A stretch of DNA of 64,000 nt, taken from the NCBI GenBank assembly GCA_030248225.1, contig JASANE010028745.1, positions 1-64,000 on the forward strand, in the 5' to 3' direction. Source of the stretch: Trileptium ribeirensis (taxonomy: Eukaryota; Nematoda; Enoplea; Enoplida; Thoracostomopsidae). The position numbers and the translations under genes are program-made. Positions 40,527-53,429 of the stretch are shown here, one piece after another. How positions within the stretch are numbered: the first letter of the stretch is position 1; each line of letters begins with the position of its first letter. The notes under the pieces were generated by a model. The model ran no database searches and had not been told where the DNA came from. It worked only from the letters and a program-made list of their open reading frames with translations.

Positions 40527-41974
40527 CTCAGCAAGTTCCCCTGGCTATACCGGTCGATGTGGGCCGAACAATTTAACAAGTTTTTTGGCCACTCCCAGAG
40601 CTAGACTCCTATAAATTCATCTTCTCTCGAGCCTAAACCCTCACGAATAAATTTCACTACGTCAGCAAATCCATAATGCTGTATAGTGACCAGCTGGCTT
40701 CTTATCCATTGCCTAAGAAGTGAAACGTGGTCAACTAGATATTTTGAGGTCACCACCATTATATGCCCTTTGGCTACGCACTTGCTATTCTGGTTGCGTT
40801 CACGTCGGTTTATAACGATTCGTTGCTTCAATGGTGTGTCGTAAGTTCCTTGGTATGTACGTTCTCCGTACATGACCGATTCTCTTGACCGCACATGACA
40901 TTGACCATTCATGTACATGACCGTACATAACCGATTCTCTTGAGCTGGTTGCTCAAGGGAGAGGCAATAGCCTCGCATTTTTGTGCTATCCTAACCTTGG
41001 GAGGCCTTAAAATTCCTTCCTCACTAGATCGCTCCAAATATGTCATCTCGTCCCTATGTTTCATTGTTTTACGTTTGTGTTGTTTTTCACTTAGCTTAAC
41101 CACTGCGAAGTTAAGCTATTGTAATCCCCAGTAGATTTGGTACGTCGGCATTTAGTTATTAGACAGCAAATTTGTTCGTTCTTTGCTGTTCGTCTTTTGG
41201 CGAACGGCCGAGAAACCTCCCATTCCCGTACGGTCGTAAATTTAATCCAACACAATCATAAGAGTGTCGCAAAAGAATTTCCGATATGGTCGAAGTCCGT
41301 GTAAGTCTAGAAACTTTCTAAAGAACGGTTCGATCTTATTTTCCTTATTCTTTAACACACTTTCTGAGATTAATACATGCGGAAGTACACAAAAATAAAT
41401 ACGAATCCCCCTAACGTAAAATAACGGCAAAGAACGAAAAAGTTTAGGTACAAGTGTACTTAAGCAATGAGAAACCATGGAGCTAGAGATTGGGTCACCT
41501 GAAAACGTAACGTATCAGCCGATTTCAAGGTATATTAGTTCTATTTATAGGCCATTCGAGGCATCCTTGCGTCCATAACGGACCTTGGAAGGAGTACAAG
41601 CCTGCGTAACAGGCCGGCGCGGCCCTGTTACAGAATTACCGGTGTGTTTGACGTCAATTAATTTTCAGGTTTTTAGAAAACTTATGCGCCGTTCACAAAG
41701 AAATGTGTGAACTTACTCGACATAGTCTGCATATACACACGTGTGCATGGAAAGGTTATATTCGATAGTATCTAACAACATTTGCGAGTTGTTACGCAAA
41801 GTGGGTTTTGCGTAACAACTTTGGTGCGTTGTAACGCGTAAGCGCTCGTATGTAACAACATTGCTAATATTGTTACGCTCGAATGTCGTTACGTGCACTC
41901 GCAGGTATATAACAACGAACGAATGTCGTTACGAACACTTATAACCATACATACTGAAGTTCCGAGGTTTCAGG
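40527..41974. repeat. Direct repeat, copy B, interrupted by an insertion
   Basis: It has the same start and end as copy A, but 41315-41859 (about 545 bases) is inserted after gtctagaaac. The pair, 600 bases apart in direct orientation, could be the LTRs of a small non-autonomous element, but no TG...CA ends, primer site or polypurine tract are clear. Confidence 0.75.
41315..41859. mobile_element. Insertion in copy B, palindrome-rich
   Basis: It is absent from copy A. It contains a 13-bp perfect hairpin GTTGTTACGCAAA/TTTGCGTAACAAC (41788-41819), another at 41609-41634, and a segment (41691-41766) that recurs inverted at 45861-45938. Non-autonomous DNA transposon is the likely nature; ends are not clear TIRs. 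Confidence 0.45.
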
Positions 41975-44354
41975 GGATGATAGTCGTGCCATATGGTCGA
42001 GAAGTCGGTTTTAGGCATCCAAGAGTGTCAGCCAGTTAGCGTGGGGTATAGCAAGTAGACAGAACGTCGAAATTTGCAAAAGTGCAATTTCCCCAATTTT
42101 GATGATTTTACATTTTTAATAATTTTCGGCAATTTTTGCAAAATTGTTTCCTAAGTTTCCTGAACATATAGACTATGGCCGGCCAAGCGACGGCCCAAAA
42201 AACTTCTAATCAAGGGTTTTCAGTACTGTCGACGTCATAAAATTGCTAAACGATAACCTACCGATTTACGGCCTTTAGCGGTCGGGAAATTGTTAACGGC
42301 GTTGGCCGTAGGCCGCAACAACTTCAGAGGACCGCTGTTTTACGGCTGTTGCCCAACGCAGGGTTCAGGTACCATCCAATGCTTTTGAAATTTTTTTAAA
42401 TTACTGCCTACTCAAGTTCGGTAAAGTTTCAATAATGCAGCTATAAATGTGTTCATTGTTACATATGCGGTGCGTTATATGTTTATGACATATATTCAGA
42501 AGTTAGAACTTTATTTATTGTCGTTCTGTATAGCAGAAGCCTAGTCTATTGTTTCAAGATTCTTACGGAATAACACACAGTCAGAGGCGCACCCAGGATT
42601 TTGTCCTAGGAAGGGTCCGATGTCATGGTAAGGATTCGATGCCTTAGTTTATGTCACAGTGTCAATGCTGGTTCTTGCCGAAGTGCAGTAGAAACGTTTT
42701 AACAAAAGGGGAAGCTGATAAAACGCTCTTTGTTGACCTGGTCTAAGGGTTCCATTGCCCGTGGGCGCAGCACAAATCAACGAGAAATTACGTGTATTAC
42801 AAAAACTCAAATATAATTCGTCGGTGTGAAAATTCTTCGGAAATCAATCTATCCGTTTACGAATTATAATGGCAGTGGCGGATGGAAAGGATGTCTGGTT
42901 CTGAGTAGAAGTGAGAAACATTCGAATTTTCATGGTTTGGCTCCTGCCGCCTCTTCCTGAACCACTTCCGGCTCGGCTCAGCCATAATACAGTCAGATCT
43001 TAGGCCCTGGATTATCTCGGCTCTTCATGAACTATGGTTGTCTGGGCTGAGTTCTTCCCATGTAAAAGCAGGTCCGGTTCGTCTCTCAGGTTGCTAATAT
43101 AATTTTCCGACTAGAAAGAACATATATTTATACAAACTAACGAATGAATAGTATATACAGTTGCTTTTAAAGCTTTTAGGTGTCAAGCCATGGCTTACCT
43201 CGACTGTTATTGCTATTAGCTGACTATTTTACTATGCATCAGTTTTTAAATTATGTTAATTATTTTAGAACAGAGCTTTTCCAGACGCCCTAGGTTTGGC
43301 TGTCACATAACTAAGGATGCAGACGTCATGACCGGCTTGGCTCTAGTCGGGAAGAGTCGAGCCTAAATTCCCATCTCTAGTTCTCAAAATTCCAAATAAG
43401 AGATTTCAGGCAATATATTCATTAATATGTAATACATTAGCAATTTATATTTCATATATTTAATGCATTAATAATATTTGGATGTTGATAACTACATAAT
43501 TCCTGGTATATAATATACAAATCAACACGATATGACTTCATTCTATTTTGCGACGGTTATCAGTAGGACAGCGTTTACCCTGCACTTTATATATCACTGT
43601 TCGAAAAATTACAGTTCTCTACTGTATTAAATGTACATTCCTCTTTGTTACAATTAAAATTTACCGCTTTTCAAACACAGATTACGCAATTTACATTTCC
43701 TGCTAGAAATACCATAAAATTATGATGTGAGCAATATTGATTGTATTATTTTTTACCAACGGGAACAACAAATATTGGTGCGGTGTTGGTTTAGCATAAT
43801 TTAGACTGTTGGATAGTTATTGCGATAATACTTGCAATGCTGTATATTAGCGGTAAAAGGAAGGTTGCCAATGACAAATATCTTTACTATGAACAGCGAA
43901 AGTGGATACCTGAAAAGTTAAGTTGCTATTGTTTGACTTTAAGTCAGTGTTTAAAACTAAATACCGTTGTGAAAGCGCTCACTTTTATGCAGTTTCACTC
44001 TGATTTACAGAAATCTTGAGGGTTTCTTGCGCGACTATTTAGCAGATTTTCAATTCAATATCAGTACGTGCATTTTGCACTGAGTTTCCAACTATGGGTT
44101 TTATGTTTAGTAAACATGAGTTTTACACTAGTAAACTAAATACATGTACTGTTGTGGATAGCCCATATGTTTCCAAACTCCGGTGGTCACGTACAAGAAT
44201 GACAGTGTATGTGCAAACATACGGAATCCAATATTTATATAACATTGCTGCGCATGATAGCAAATTTGTTATACTACATAGGTTATGTAGGGAAGGTCAC
44301 CCATCAGGGCGGACCCATAAGCCATAATTAGAAAATGGTCTTGCGGTTCCGCTG
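41975..44354. other. Intergenic region
   Basis: AT-rich, with no gene or repeat that I can support. Confidence 0.4.
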
Positions 44355-44631
44355 CCTAAAAATTTTGCACAATTACGCAAATTTGCCTTAAAGTTTTTGT
44401 AGTTTTCATAATCGCTGAGGGGTAAGGTATTTCCAGCCATACGCTTCCTCGGCACCTAGTTGCCTCCGTTGGAGGCCGAAGAACAACCTCCCGCCCCGCG
44501 GCACTGGCTAAGAGGCGAGCCATACTTAGCCAACACTGTTGCGGCTCCGCATATTACGCCCTTTCCCTCAGCGATGAAAACTACAAAAACTTTAAGGCAA
44601 ACTTGGGTTAAATGCGGAAAATTTTTAGGGA
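44355..44631. mobile_element. Foldback element, about 280 bp
   Basis: The left arm (44355-44422) and right arm (44575-44631) are inverted copies; the core tttgccttaaagtttttgtag matches exactly. A GC-rich motif with ggaggccgaagaa occurs inside (about 44428-44490) and again directly after the right arm (44636-44698). Confidence 0.55.
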
Positions 44632-44698
44632 AAAGGTGTTTCCTAGCATACACTCCCCCGGCATCAGTTGGCTCCGTCGGAGGCCGAAGAATGACCTG

Positions 44699-45405
44699 CT
44701 AGCACGTGGCAGTGGCTACCATACCTTGAGATCTCGGACCTTAAGCATATATGGTTAAGACTGTTCGTAACAACATTCAATTGATGTTATAATGCTGCGC
44801 ATGCACCTAAAACAACATTCGGGTCTTTTCTTTTAGCCCCCAGGCCGAATTTGCTCAATTTTGAAGATACAGACCTGATTTTGATACCAATCAATTCACG
44901 GTTCAGAAAATGGCCATTTTACCCATATCTCGAAAACTAATTTTTTTCGGATTTTTTGGGTCCCAATGGTCCACCTAGGGAACCCAAATTTTTTTTCTTT
45001 GAAATACGGTCATGTTGAGTACCTTTCGATTCGTCTTGATGAGAGAAATCTCATGGTGTATAGTTTGTTGAATTATACGCAACGGTTATAAAGTTATGAT
45101 TGATAATGTGATGAGTTTCACAGGCACCGGCAGAAATTTCCATGCCGGTGCCCAGGGTGCAGGACGAAGACCTGAACTCAGCGACGCACCCCGCCTGCAA
45201 AACCTGAAAACATTAACCGTTAATTAGACAGTGTGAAAAATGGGAACAAATACGAAAAATACAAATACAACTAAATTACATGCAAAAAAGCAAAAACTAC
45301 AATATTTCGACGTGGGAAAATAAAAAAAACATTTGAAACAACATCAACAACATTTTGGCGTTAATGTGTTTAATAATACTTTGTGTTTAATACTCTTCAA
45401 TAACT
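44699..45405. other. Intergenic region before the transposase fragment
   Basis: No gene seen. A cgtaacaacattc motif at 44768 resembles motifs in the insertion at 41.3-41.9 kb. Confidence 0.35.
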
Positions 45406-45830
45406 ATGGCGCTCAACCTTCTCCGTCTAGCCGACTTATGCCGGGACAAGTCTGCCTCGGTCCAATTCCTCCAGGAACGAGGAATCTTGCACCATCCGCG
45501 ACTTTGTCCCAATGGCCACGAAATGCAACTAGCACTTGGGGACCTCCAGGATCGATGGCGGTGCCGTGTTCGAGGGTGTCGATCGGAATTTGGGGTTCGG
45601 AAAGACACGTTTCTCGTAGGCTCCAGGCTCCCATTTCGAACATTGTGCCCTTTTATTTATTGTTGGGCATAGGAATGGCATTCGGTCAGGTTCTGCGAAA
45701 GGGAGATGGATTTGAGCCATGTTTCCTGGATTGGAGCAACTAGGTTTGCGCTTGGAGGCTGCTATAGAACCCGCCCGTCATCGGAGATCCCGGTTGCACA
45801 GTTGAAATAGACGAAAGTCTTTTCCCGGTT
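45406..45830 (+). pseudogene. Merlin/ISXO2-type transposase, N-terminal fragment
   Basis: From ATG 45406, 88 codons are open. Residues about 30-80 look like the zinc-ribbon region of IS1595/ISXO2-Merlin transposases: ERGILHHPRLCPNGHEM, WRCRVRGCRSEF, VRKDTFLVGSRLPFR, YCWA. The frame then stops. At 45801, in another frame, VEIDESLFP appears, the family's conserved segment holding the first catalytic Asp region. Nothing of the rest of the DDE domain follows. It is a truncated, frameshifted relic of a cut-and-paste DNA transposon. Confidence 0.65.
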
Positions 45831-45860
45831 TGGGTAACGACTCGCGAGGGTCTTACATGC

Positions 45861-45938
45861 TATCGAATGTAATGTTTCCATACACACGTGTGCATATGTT
45901 GACGATGTCAAGTGAAGTGTACACATTTCTTTGTGAAC
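45861..45938 (-). repeat. Inverted counterpart of 41691-41766
   Basis: It contains the palindrome CACACGTGTG and ttcacaaagaaatgtgt on the minus strand. It lies right after the Merlin fragment, so it may be part of that transposon's end, with 41.3-41.9 kb a related non-autonomous copy. Confidence 0.5.
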
Positions 45939-48900
45939 CACACGTTAATACAGTATATTCCCGTCAGGATTTAAACGCTATGAAAGATATTTAAACTATT
46001 ACATAATATATTATTGCTAGCGTAACGTCTAATTTTCCCGCCATTCAGCGACCCAATAGCTTAGTGTGGTTACCGTATATCACCGCGCAAAAGTACCACC
46101 TTCACAAAACCTATAGTCTTTTATAGAAACTTCTGCGGCCGCGAATGACACCACATTTGTATTTAAACATATATTGAATGTATTGCAGGAAATTAATAAC
46201 TGATCAAATGCCACGAATACAATCCATGGAATAATGGGGCACTGGATGTCTTTGGCGTACAATTCTAGCTGAAAGTGAAGCTGTGCGAGCCATAAATTTA
46301 TTTATACATAAAATGTTCCATTTGTACAAATGACTGGCGTCATAGATAGAACATAGGTGTCGACAGAGGATAGGGCATGCATGCCCAAGCAGAGGTTCAT
46401 GGGGGCAGCCCTTGAGACGTCATAATCCCCACATCCTGCAATACCCAGATTTACCTCTCTTGAAGGTACAAGCGTACCGACTGAAAGGCGAACCCCCCAC
46501 CCTTGCGCCGAAAGCGTATGGAAAATTTTTGCAAAATAGGGCAAAATTGGCTAAAATTGGGGTGAAATTGGCCAAAATGAGGGTTCGACAGGGTTAGGTC
46601 GTCAATTTTCTGTCACCTTTCCCCGCCAGCTCCGGCTACATCGCCGGAGGCCTCGGAGCGTCAGTAAGTATGGGGCAGGGCCGGTACCCCCTGATGGCCG
46701 TGCTCATTTACTCTGACAAGCGCGCCGAGGGCGCGCGTGAACTTTTGGAAAATTATAAAAAAATTTCTGAGAAATAAGATAAAAATTTGCGCAAATTTTC
46801 AAAAATTAGGGAAACATTTATCAATAATAGAAGATAATTAACAAAATATGGGGAAACTGGGCAAAAATTATAAAGAATTTAGTAGTCCAACTGTATGAAA
46901 ACTGGAAGAGGGTTCATCCCATTGTAGACCTCTCTGTGTGAAATCGGGGACGGGGTTGTCAGAATCCCCGAATAGCTCTCAAAGAGTGTCACTGTTGGAA
47001 GCCCGTGGACTACTGTAGATACAAACTAATCTCAAAAAATCCTGGTCAAAATCATCATTTTTCTGGAATATTTATAGTCATCATTTTTATGATATGTATG
47101 ACAATTGCGAAATCTTGATTTCAGCAAGAGGTGGGTAACAGCAACCATGTAGTTATGTAATTACCCCTGCAGTAACAAGCTAAGGGAGTGCGAGGCAGTG
47201 ATCCACAACATCCTTTTTAAAGATTATGTTCGTCCAACCGCATAGAGATAAGTGGAAAATATCAGATTCCTGTTGTTTTAGTTGCAGAGGGTCTTTTAAT
47301 TTTTAGCCAGCTATAACTATTAGAACTGAATTGAATTTGTTTCCTATTGTTATTACTTGTCACAATATAGGCATTTTATCTGACATTTAACTTTTGCAGA
47401 GGTTGTGTAAATTACACAAAAATCTGATCTCGGTTTATCGCCTGATCTAGTTTGCTCCCTAGAATAGAAGTTTGGGTATACTCTGGTGACACAAAAATTA
47501 AATCGTAATTTCACGTGAAGTAAAAACAATCGAATGACAGACATTTCCAAACGACCACAAGACTTTTAAATAAATTAGTTTATATAGCTAGAGCCTTTTA
47601 AACTACGTCTGCGCGATTTTAGTGTCATAATTTTTTGAAGAATTTTTGAATTTAAAGAATTATTTTGTTGAAGATAGTAGCAAGTTTAAAAATCTGAAAG
47701 GCTTTATATGATTTGCAGCACCCGCATGTGTTAAATTGTCTTTATGGGGTCCCATTACGTTGACCAGTAAACCAGATCTTTGAGCATGAACGTGGAGTCA
47801 TATTTGACTAGTCACTGTCATAACTATTGTGACAGAACATCTTCGTATTTTTACAAATAATAAATGCGAACATGTTATTGCCCTTTTAGCCTTTAAAGGT
47901 TCGGCTCATAAATTTAGAATAATAACAACTTAGATGAGTTGTATTATCGATACATAGGCCTAGATCATCTATATAGCTAATATAGAAACATTAAGTTCGG
48001 ACAAGGCTCAAGCTTATGCTGCGGCATGGTGTGCGACCACTTCGGCCACTAAATGTCACATTACCCAATTGATTCTATGCATAAAATCAAATGGAAGACA
48101 ACTTTATCCGTCAATTATAAAATTATTAAATTACTTAGCTAATGTGATGTAAAACGGCATATAAATAAATTAGTTAGCTAAAGTGATGTAAAACGGCATA
48201 TAAAAAGGTTACAGATTTACCAGGCTACCTGGGAGTTTCCGGTCCAAACCCGCCCAAAACCCCATAAATTACCTAAAAACCCCGGGTTGGTCACCAAATC
48301 CCTTATCATATATCTCCCTCCCTTTTCTGTCTCGGGCTTTTTCTTATCATTTTGTTTACAAACGAATGCTAATTTGCATAATTAGCATCTGTTTGTCCTA
48401 GTAGCTTACATGTGTTATGATCTTTTAATTTTTCTTTAGTTGAGTCTTCGCGCGGTAGATTTGCGATTAGAAACTAGCTCCGGCTTTCGATATTACGGCA
48501 AATAGTACAATTTACTTCCGTTTTCTAATTGTTACTCGCGTACGATCCTATTCTTATCGCAACCGCATTTATTGTTTTTACGAAGCATATACAAATTCAA
48601 TTAGTGATCTTCATTTTATTTCCGATTCATGGTTCGAGACTACCTAGCTAGTGGTTACCCGATGTTTGAATTTTTTTAAGCGAATGTTAACGATTTTCAC
48701 AGCTCTTCGGTATTCACTGATTAATTGATGGTTTATTGCTTCTGTATGGTTTCGAGCCTTGTGCAAGAGCATTGGTGAGTAAAGTACCTGGCACCAATTC
48801 GGAGATATATAGAAGAAATAGCGAACATTAATCAGAATTGGTGGAGTCAAGCCTCGCTTTACAAATATTTATTCATTGACGGTGACAAAATAACTGCACA

Positions 48901-50405
48901 AACAGGTATATTATTCCGATACTAATTTATATTATTCCTATTTGTCGGAGCTGGTACTTTCATTGTGGCCGTAAATATGCGTACTTACGCGACGCTCCGA
49001 CCACCAGCAGTCACTGTAACACACAACGTTTAGAATTAAGTCACAATCCTGACCAACAATTACACAATTCTCTAGCTGGGGTGCACGAATTCGTGATCTG
49101 GCATACCAGAGAAGTGGAAAGACAGCAAAAAGGGCAATCCTAGTGTCTACTATTGCAGGGGCGACTCAACAGCTATAGCAGCTTACCAGCTCCACGAGTT
49201 AGCAATTCCTGTCTTATTGTGCTCTTCCAATGATACCAACGACCGCCTATGAGTACTAACTATTTATTCGATAATGCAACACAGCGACGCTTCGTAACAG
49301 TATACTCTAACGATTCACTCCACGAATAGCGTGCAACCGTTCAAGTTGGTTTTGGGCGTCCAGCAGATACAACTACGTTAGGTTACGTCACGACACTCCG
49401 CAATTATTACACAAATAATATACAACGTTAAGGATTGTGAATATTGTTCATCCAGAGACAATCCTGACAGCAACACTACTCGTATTTGTAGCTGTAGTAG
49501 CGGTACCCACCGTTGTGTCAGATACACCCGGGATCTTATCTTTCCGGATACAATATCTATACTCCAAGCTCTTCGTTAAAACACTTTACAAAATGACGAT
49601 AAAGCGGCGCTATGGCAAATGTGGGCGAGCAGAAATTCCCGGTATCTGATTTCTACAAGTTCTTCTATTTCCTAAATTTACTTTTATAGCCTTCAGGATG
49701 GATACTTATAGTGGACACAATGAGTTTTCGTTTGCCCAGTCTGACAGTTCCGATGTAATCTTTAGTACTGTATGTACAACTCCCAGTCGCATTCGAACAA
49801 TCGCTAAGAGCTCATGTAGACTTTCAAAATTCTGAATGATACCTGTCGGGTTTTTTTATAAACGAAACCAACCCGCTTCTAATTTAATGAGTGGTTTCAG
49901 TACGATATTTATTTTAAACAATGACGTAACCCCAGAAAACTCGCAAGACCATATCACCAGTTATGGTCATCCAACCGGTAACCTGACTTGAACAAAAACA
50001 CAAAACGAGATCCAACACCGACGCTATTTGAACGTCAAAATTCTCGAGCACCATTCATAAATAAAACCATTGTTACATGTCGTCTTCCTTAGCTAGGTCA
50101 CCTATCTTAATTTCAAAACATCAGCATTTTTAAATCCAATCGATAGCGAATACCAAAGTCGTAACATAGAGGCGTTGAACTCATAATAACACGTCAAACA
50201 TTGAAACTTTTAATAATACGTCGACAAAACTAGCTAGCTCACTAAATTGGAATTACTCAAAACATAAATCATCATTACATTATTCAACGCCATAATCACT
50301 TTATTATCAAAAACAAGTAAATTAATGACAAATAATAGACAACGCCCAGTTGGCGAGAAGAAGCGGTACCCATGCCGTATAAGTACTACGCACCATAACG
50401 ATGAC
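45939..50405. other. Intergenic region
   Basis: No gene is recognised. A 43-bp tandem pair (gctaatgtgatgtaaaacgg type) lies at about 48135-48205, and gcaaaattgg-type low-complexity sequence at 46520-46580. A 70-codon frame at 49437 has a hydrophobic start but no other support. Confidence 0.4.
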
Positions 50406-50997
50406 ATATTGTAGGTATATATTTATTATATATTATAAATTTGAGAGGGTGTTTAATGGAAAATTTGAAAATGAGAAACTTTGAAAAACAGGTTATGATG
50501 TGGGGTTTGATTTAGAAAAAAATATGGAGAGGTGGAAGGTGAAATTCTAATATAATGAATGGAGTAGGTAGGGGAGTTGGTATGGTAAATTTGACAATTG
50601 GGAATTAAGGTTTGAATGAGTGGGAGGTGTTTGAAAAATGGAGAAAATGGGAATTTCAGAAAAATGTAAAATTTATAAAAAGTAGAAAGAGGGGAAAGGA
50701 GTGGGCTAAATATGTGAATATATAGGGAATGAGGAAAAGGATATTAAAATTTGGGGTAAATTGGTCAAGTTTTGGGTTAGTGCGGGTAGTTTAAAATTAG
50801 GGAAATTGAGAAAAAGTGGGATTTTGTTTAATTTTAGTTCGATGAAGTTTTAGGTGGGTAAATTTTTAGTTTTAGGGGATTTTGAAAAGAAAAAGTGTAT
50901 TTTTGATAGTTTTTAAGTATAAATTTTGGATTTTGGGGTATATGGGAATATATGGGAGAATTTTGTGATTTATATTAGTTTTAATATATTTTATATA
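50406..50997. other. C-depleted, G/A/T-only tract
   Basis: I count 9 cytosines in 592 bases on the plus strand, while G is abundant. Composition changes abruptly at both ends. There is no ORF of note and no strict tandem period. Confidence 0.8.
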
Positions 50998-51356
50998 CAT
51001 GCGATAAATACATAGCTAGTCGGTAAGTTTATTTAACGAGTCCCATAAGTATTACGTCGCAATTACTTCGTTTGTGAACCACGACAAGGACGACAGGGAG
51101 TACCAAGGCAGGAGTGGAGGCCAGCCCGGTATTTTAGTAGAAAATTGAAAGATTTGCAGAGGTGGAAAAGGCACCAGCCCCGACACTATTATCATTCCCA
51201 TCTAAAATCAGAGCGAGCACGAGCGTAAAGCTATAGTATATATAACCACTTAGTAATCATAGATCGGGCCTTGCTAGCCGTCCGGAAGCGGGGACGTTAA
51301 AATAACTGCAAGTACTAGCGTAAATCTAAGACCTCAGGATAAGGTAATCAAATAAA

Positions 51357-51389
51357 CGTACGGGTCTAGCCGTCCGGAAGGCTTCGTAC
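51357..51389 (+). repeat. Left inverted repeat flanking the PHD-RRM gene
   Basis: cgggtctagccgtccggaag matches the inverse of 53303-53338 with few mismatches. CTAGCCGTCCGGAAG also occurs at 51281 and CCGTCCGGA at 51424. Confidence 0.5.
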
Positions 51390-51604
51390 AAACCCGCAAG
51401 GAAAATTAATAGTTATTAGGATCCCGTCCGGATACTGTTGGCTCTAAGGAAACTAATTGGTTTTAAATCAATTGCATTCAGTGGACATTGCCGCTGGGTG
51501 CATTACTTCAGGAACCTGCCTGAGATAAGCGAAGAAACTTTATCGTAATTTCTGCAAGTATCTTTAATAGGCTTCTATATTTATAATATTAAAATATCAA
51601 TACA

Positions 51605-52678
51605 TTGCAAATGGCATCATCGAACAAACGTAATTCCACACCCACTCCGAATTCTGCGCAAATCAATAATTATACGAAAACAAAAAGAATGCAGCCTGCA
51701 CGACAACCACAGCAACAAAGCGTAATCGATCATTCGAATCGTTCAAATCAACCTCGCTGTTATCTCGACGTATTCCCAGCTCAAAATTTTCAGTGCATCG
51801 ATTGCTCTCAAACCATTAATGACACAACTGAAAACAGTGTCGAATGTGATGGGTGCTCGCAATGGATCCACTTCAGCTGTTGTGGATTAAATGACACGTC
51901 CGCCGCTGCAATTACAAACATTGATCGGATTATCGTTCTCTGCAAGGAATGCGCCATCTTTCTTAAATCGCGCAAGTCATCTAAATCATGCAATGAAGAC
52001 AACTCACCAGATGATCTTTCTATGTTGGCTGCAAAAATTGACAGCACAGCGAACACTGTAAATAACCTGACGACTTGGAGCTTCCAGGTAGAATCATCGA
52101 CTCCATCAAATGAGACGCTTGCTATCAATGCGTCGAATCCGAATACTACTAACTCTTCCACCGCTAACGTTGTATCTCGCAACATCGCTCCAAAACAGGC
52201 CATCTTTACTCAACAAGAGACCGACAAAGAAATGCATCGCCACAGCGTCGTTGTTTCTGGTATGAAAGAAGCCGGCGACGATATCAACGCTGTCAATAGC
52301 CTACTACGCCGTCTCGACCCATCGGCTACTGCTACGGAAGTTTTTAGAATGGGAACACTAGAAGTGCGAAATCGTAGTGGCAACACTGAACGCCAAACAT
52401 ATCCGCGGATCCTCAAAGTCCGATTACAGTCGTCTTCTGTTGTAAAATCTATCCTACAACAGGCTAGGCGGCTGAAAGACTGTGATGATGCAAAAGGGAT
52501 CTTCATCCGACCCTCAATGAATGACAACGATCGTCAGCAATATTATGCACTTCGTCATAACGGGAAAGAGCTTAATGACAGCGCAGACCCAACAGCAAAC
52601 ACATACTTAGTAGTACTTGATGAAAAACTGGTTTGTTTTAGAGGCTACAGGCAAAATGTGCGGTGGTATACGGGATAA
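51605..52678 (+). CDS. PHD-finger + RRM-like ORF1-type protein, intact, no ORF2
   Basis: A 357-residue intact frame. Residues 64-116 form a PHD finger: Cys64, Cys67, Cys81, Cys84, His89, Cys92, Cys113, Cys116, with a CSQWIHFSC core. Residues about 214-345 look like the RRM-like/C-terminal domain of CR1-type LINE ORF1 proteins (HSVVVSGMKE, VFRMG, RILKVRLQSS, GIFIRPSM). Such proteins bind element RNA and act as chaperones. No reverse transcriptase follows within the next kilobases, and inverted repeats flank it. It could be a truncated recent insertion or a captured/domesticated gene; an intact frame without its partner makes the latter worth considering. Confidence 0.75.
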   Translation: MQMASSNKRNSTPTPNSAQINNYTKTKRMQPARQPQQQSVIDHSNRSNQPRCYLDVFPAQNFQCIDCSQTINDTTENSVECDGCSQWIHFSCCGLNDTSAAAITNIDRIIVLCKECAIFLKSRKSSKSCNEDNSPDDLSMLAAKIDSTANTVNNLTTWSFQVESSTPSNETLAINASNPNTTNSSTANVVSRNIAPKQAIFTQQETDKEMHRHSVVVSGMKEAGDDINAVNSLLRRLDPSATATEVFRMGTLEVRNRSGNTERQTYPRILKVRLQSSSVVKSILQQARRLKDCDDAKGIFIRPSMNDNDRQQYYALRHNGKELNDSADPTANTYLVVLDEKLVCFRGYRQNVRWYTG

Positions 52679-53302
52679 AAAATTTTTCTTATAAGGTTAC
52701 TCGAAATAATAAGGTCTTCATAGTGTCGATAAACTAATAAATAGGGTTAACCCAACGAGTATGCCCAGACACCCGCGGATGGGGGTAGGGTTGGACAGGG
52801 GTATTTTTATTATGACGGCTATCGGATTATAAAATGGGAAGGGATTTGTCACTCGAAGATGTGGTGGTTCGTACGCGTGGCCAGTAGTATGCCGGTGGGA
52901 ATAATTAAACGTTCGTTCTTGGCGTGCGATGTGCTCGATATGTGATTCCAATATAAATCCAAGAAAGTCAAAGTTAGAATGTGTATTCAAAATTCGTATA
53001 ATACTTAGGTAACAGATTGCACGCCGGTCTGATTTGTATGGTTTCATACACCACTAATTTAGCCACCTATGCCTCGTTAATTGTACTTATTTTAGCCAAT
53101 CATTTCGGAAAAGCACCGTTATGGGTTCGCTTATATTTGGATTCGTTTCATTTCGATTTTAGTTGAGTAAGCCTTGCTTTTTGGTATAATTCTCAAACTC
53201 AGGGTTGAGCGCACTGTTATTCTGAATAATTATTTGCTACTTGACGTTAGGTTAGGTATTAGTTAATTCCTCTTGTGAGGTTTATACGAGGCCTTGAAGA
53301 AG
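52679..53302. other. Sequence after the PHD-RRM gene
   Basis: No ORF2, poly(A) tail or other gene is visible. Confidence 0.4.
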
Positions 53303-53338
53303 TCGTACGTAACCTTCCGAACGGCTAGACCCGATCGA
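53303..53338 (-). repeat. Right inverted repeat flanking the PHD-RRM gene
   Basis: Inverse counterpart of 51357-51389. Confidence 0.5.
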
Positions 53339-53429
53339 ACATTTAGAGGCCGAGATATAAATTTTGAATGAAACTAGTCAATCAAGTATTGAAGTCAAGT
53401 GAAAATGATCAAATTCAAAATCATGGATT

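Noticed and set aside
49437..49649. 70-codon frame with hydrophobic, signal-peptide-like start
   Set aside because: Starts with GTG, has no family match, no neighbours and no splice context; likely chance.
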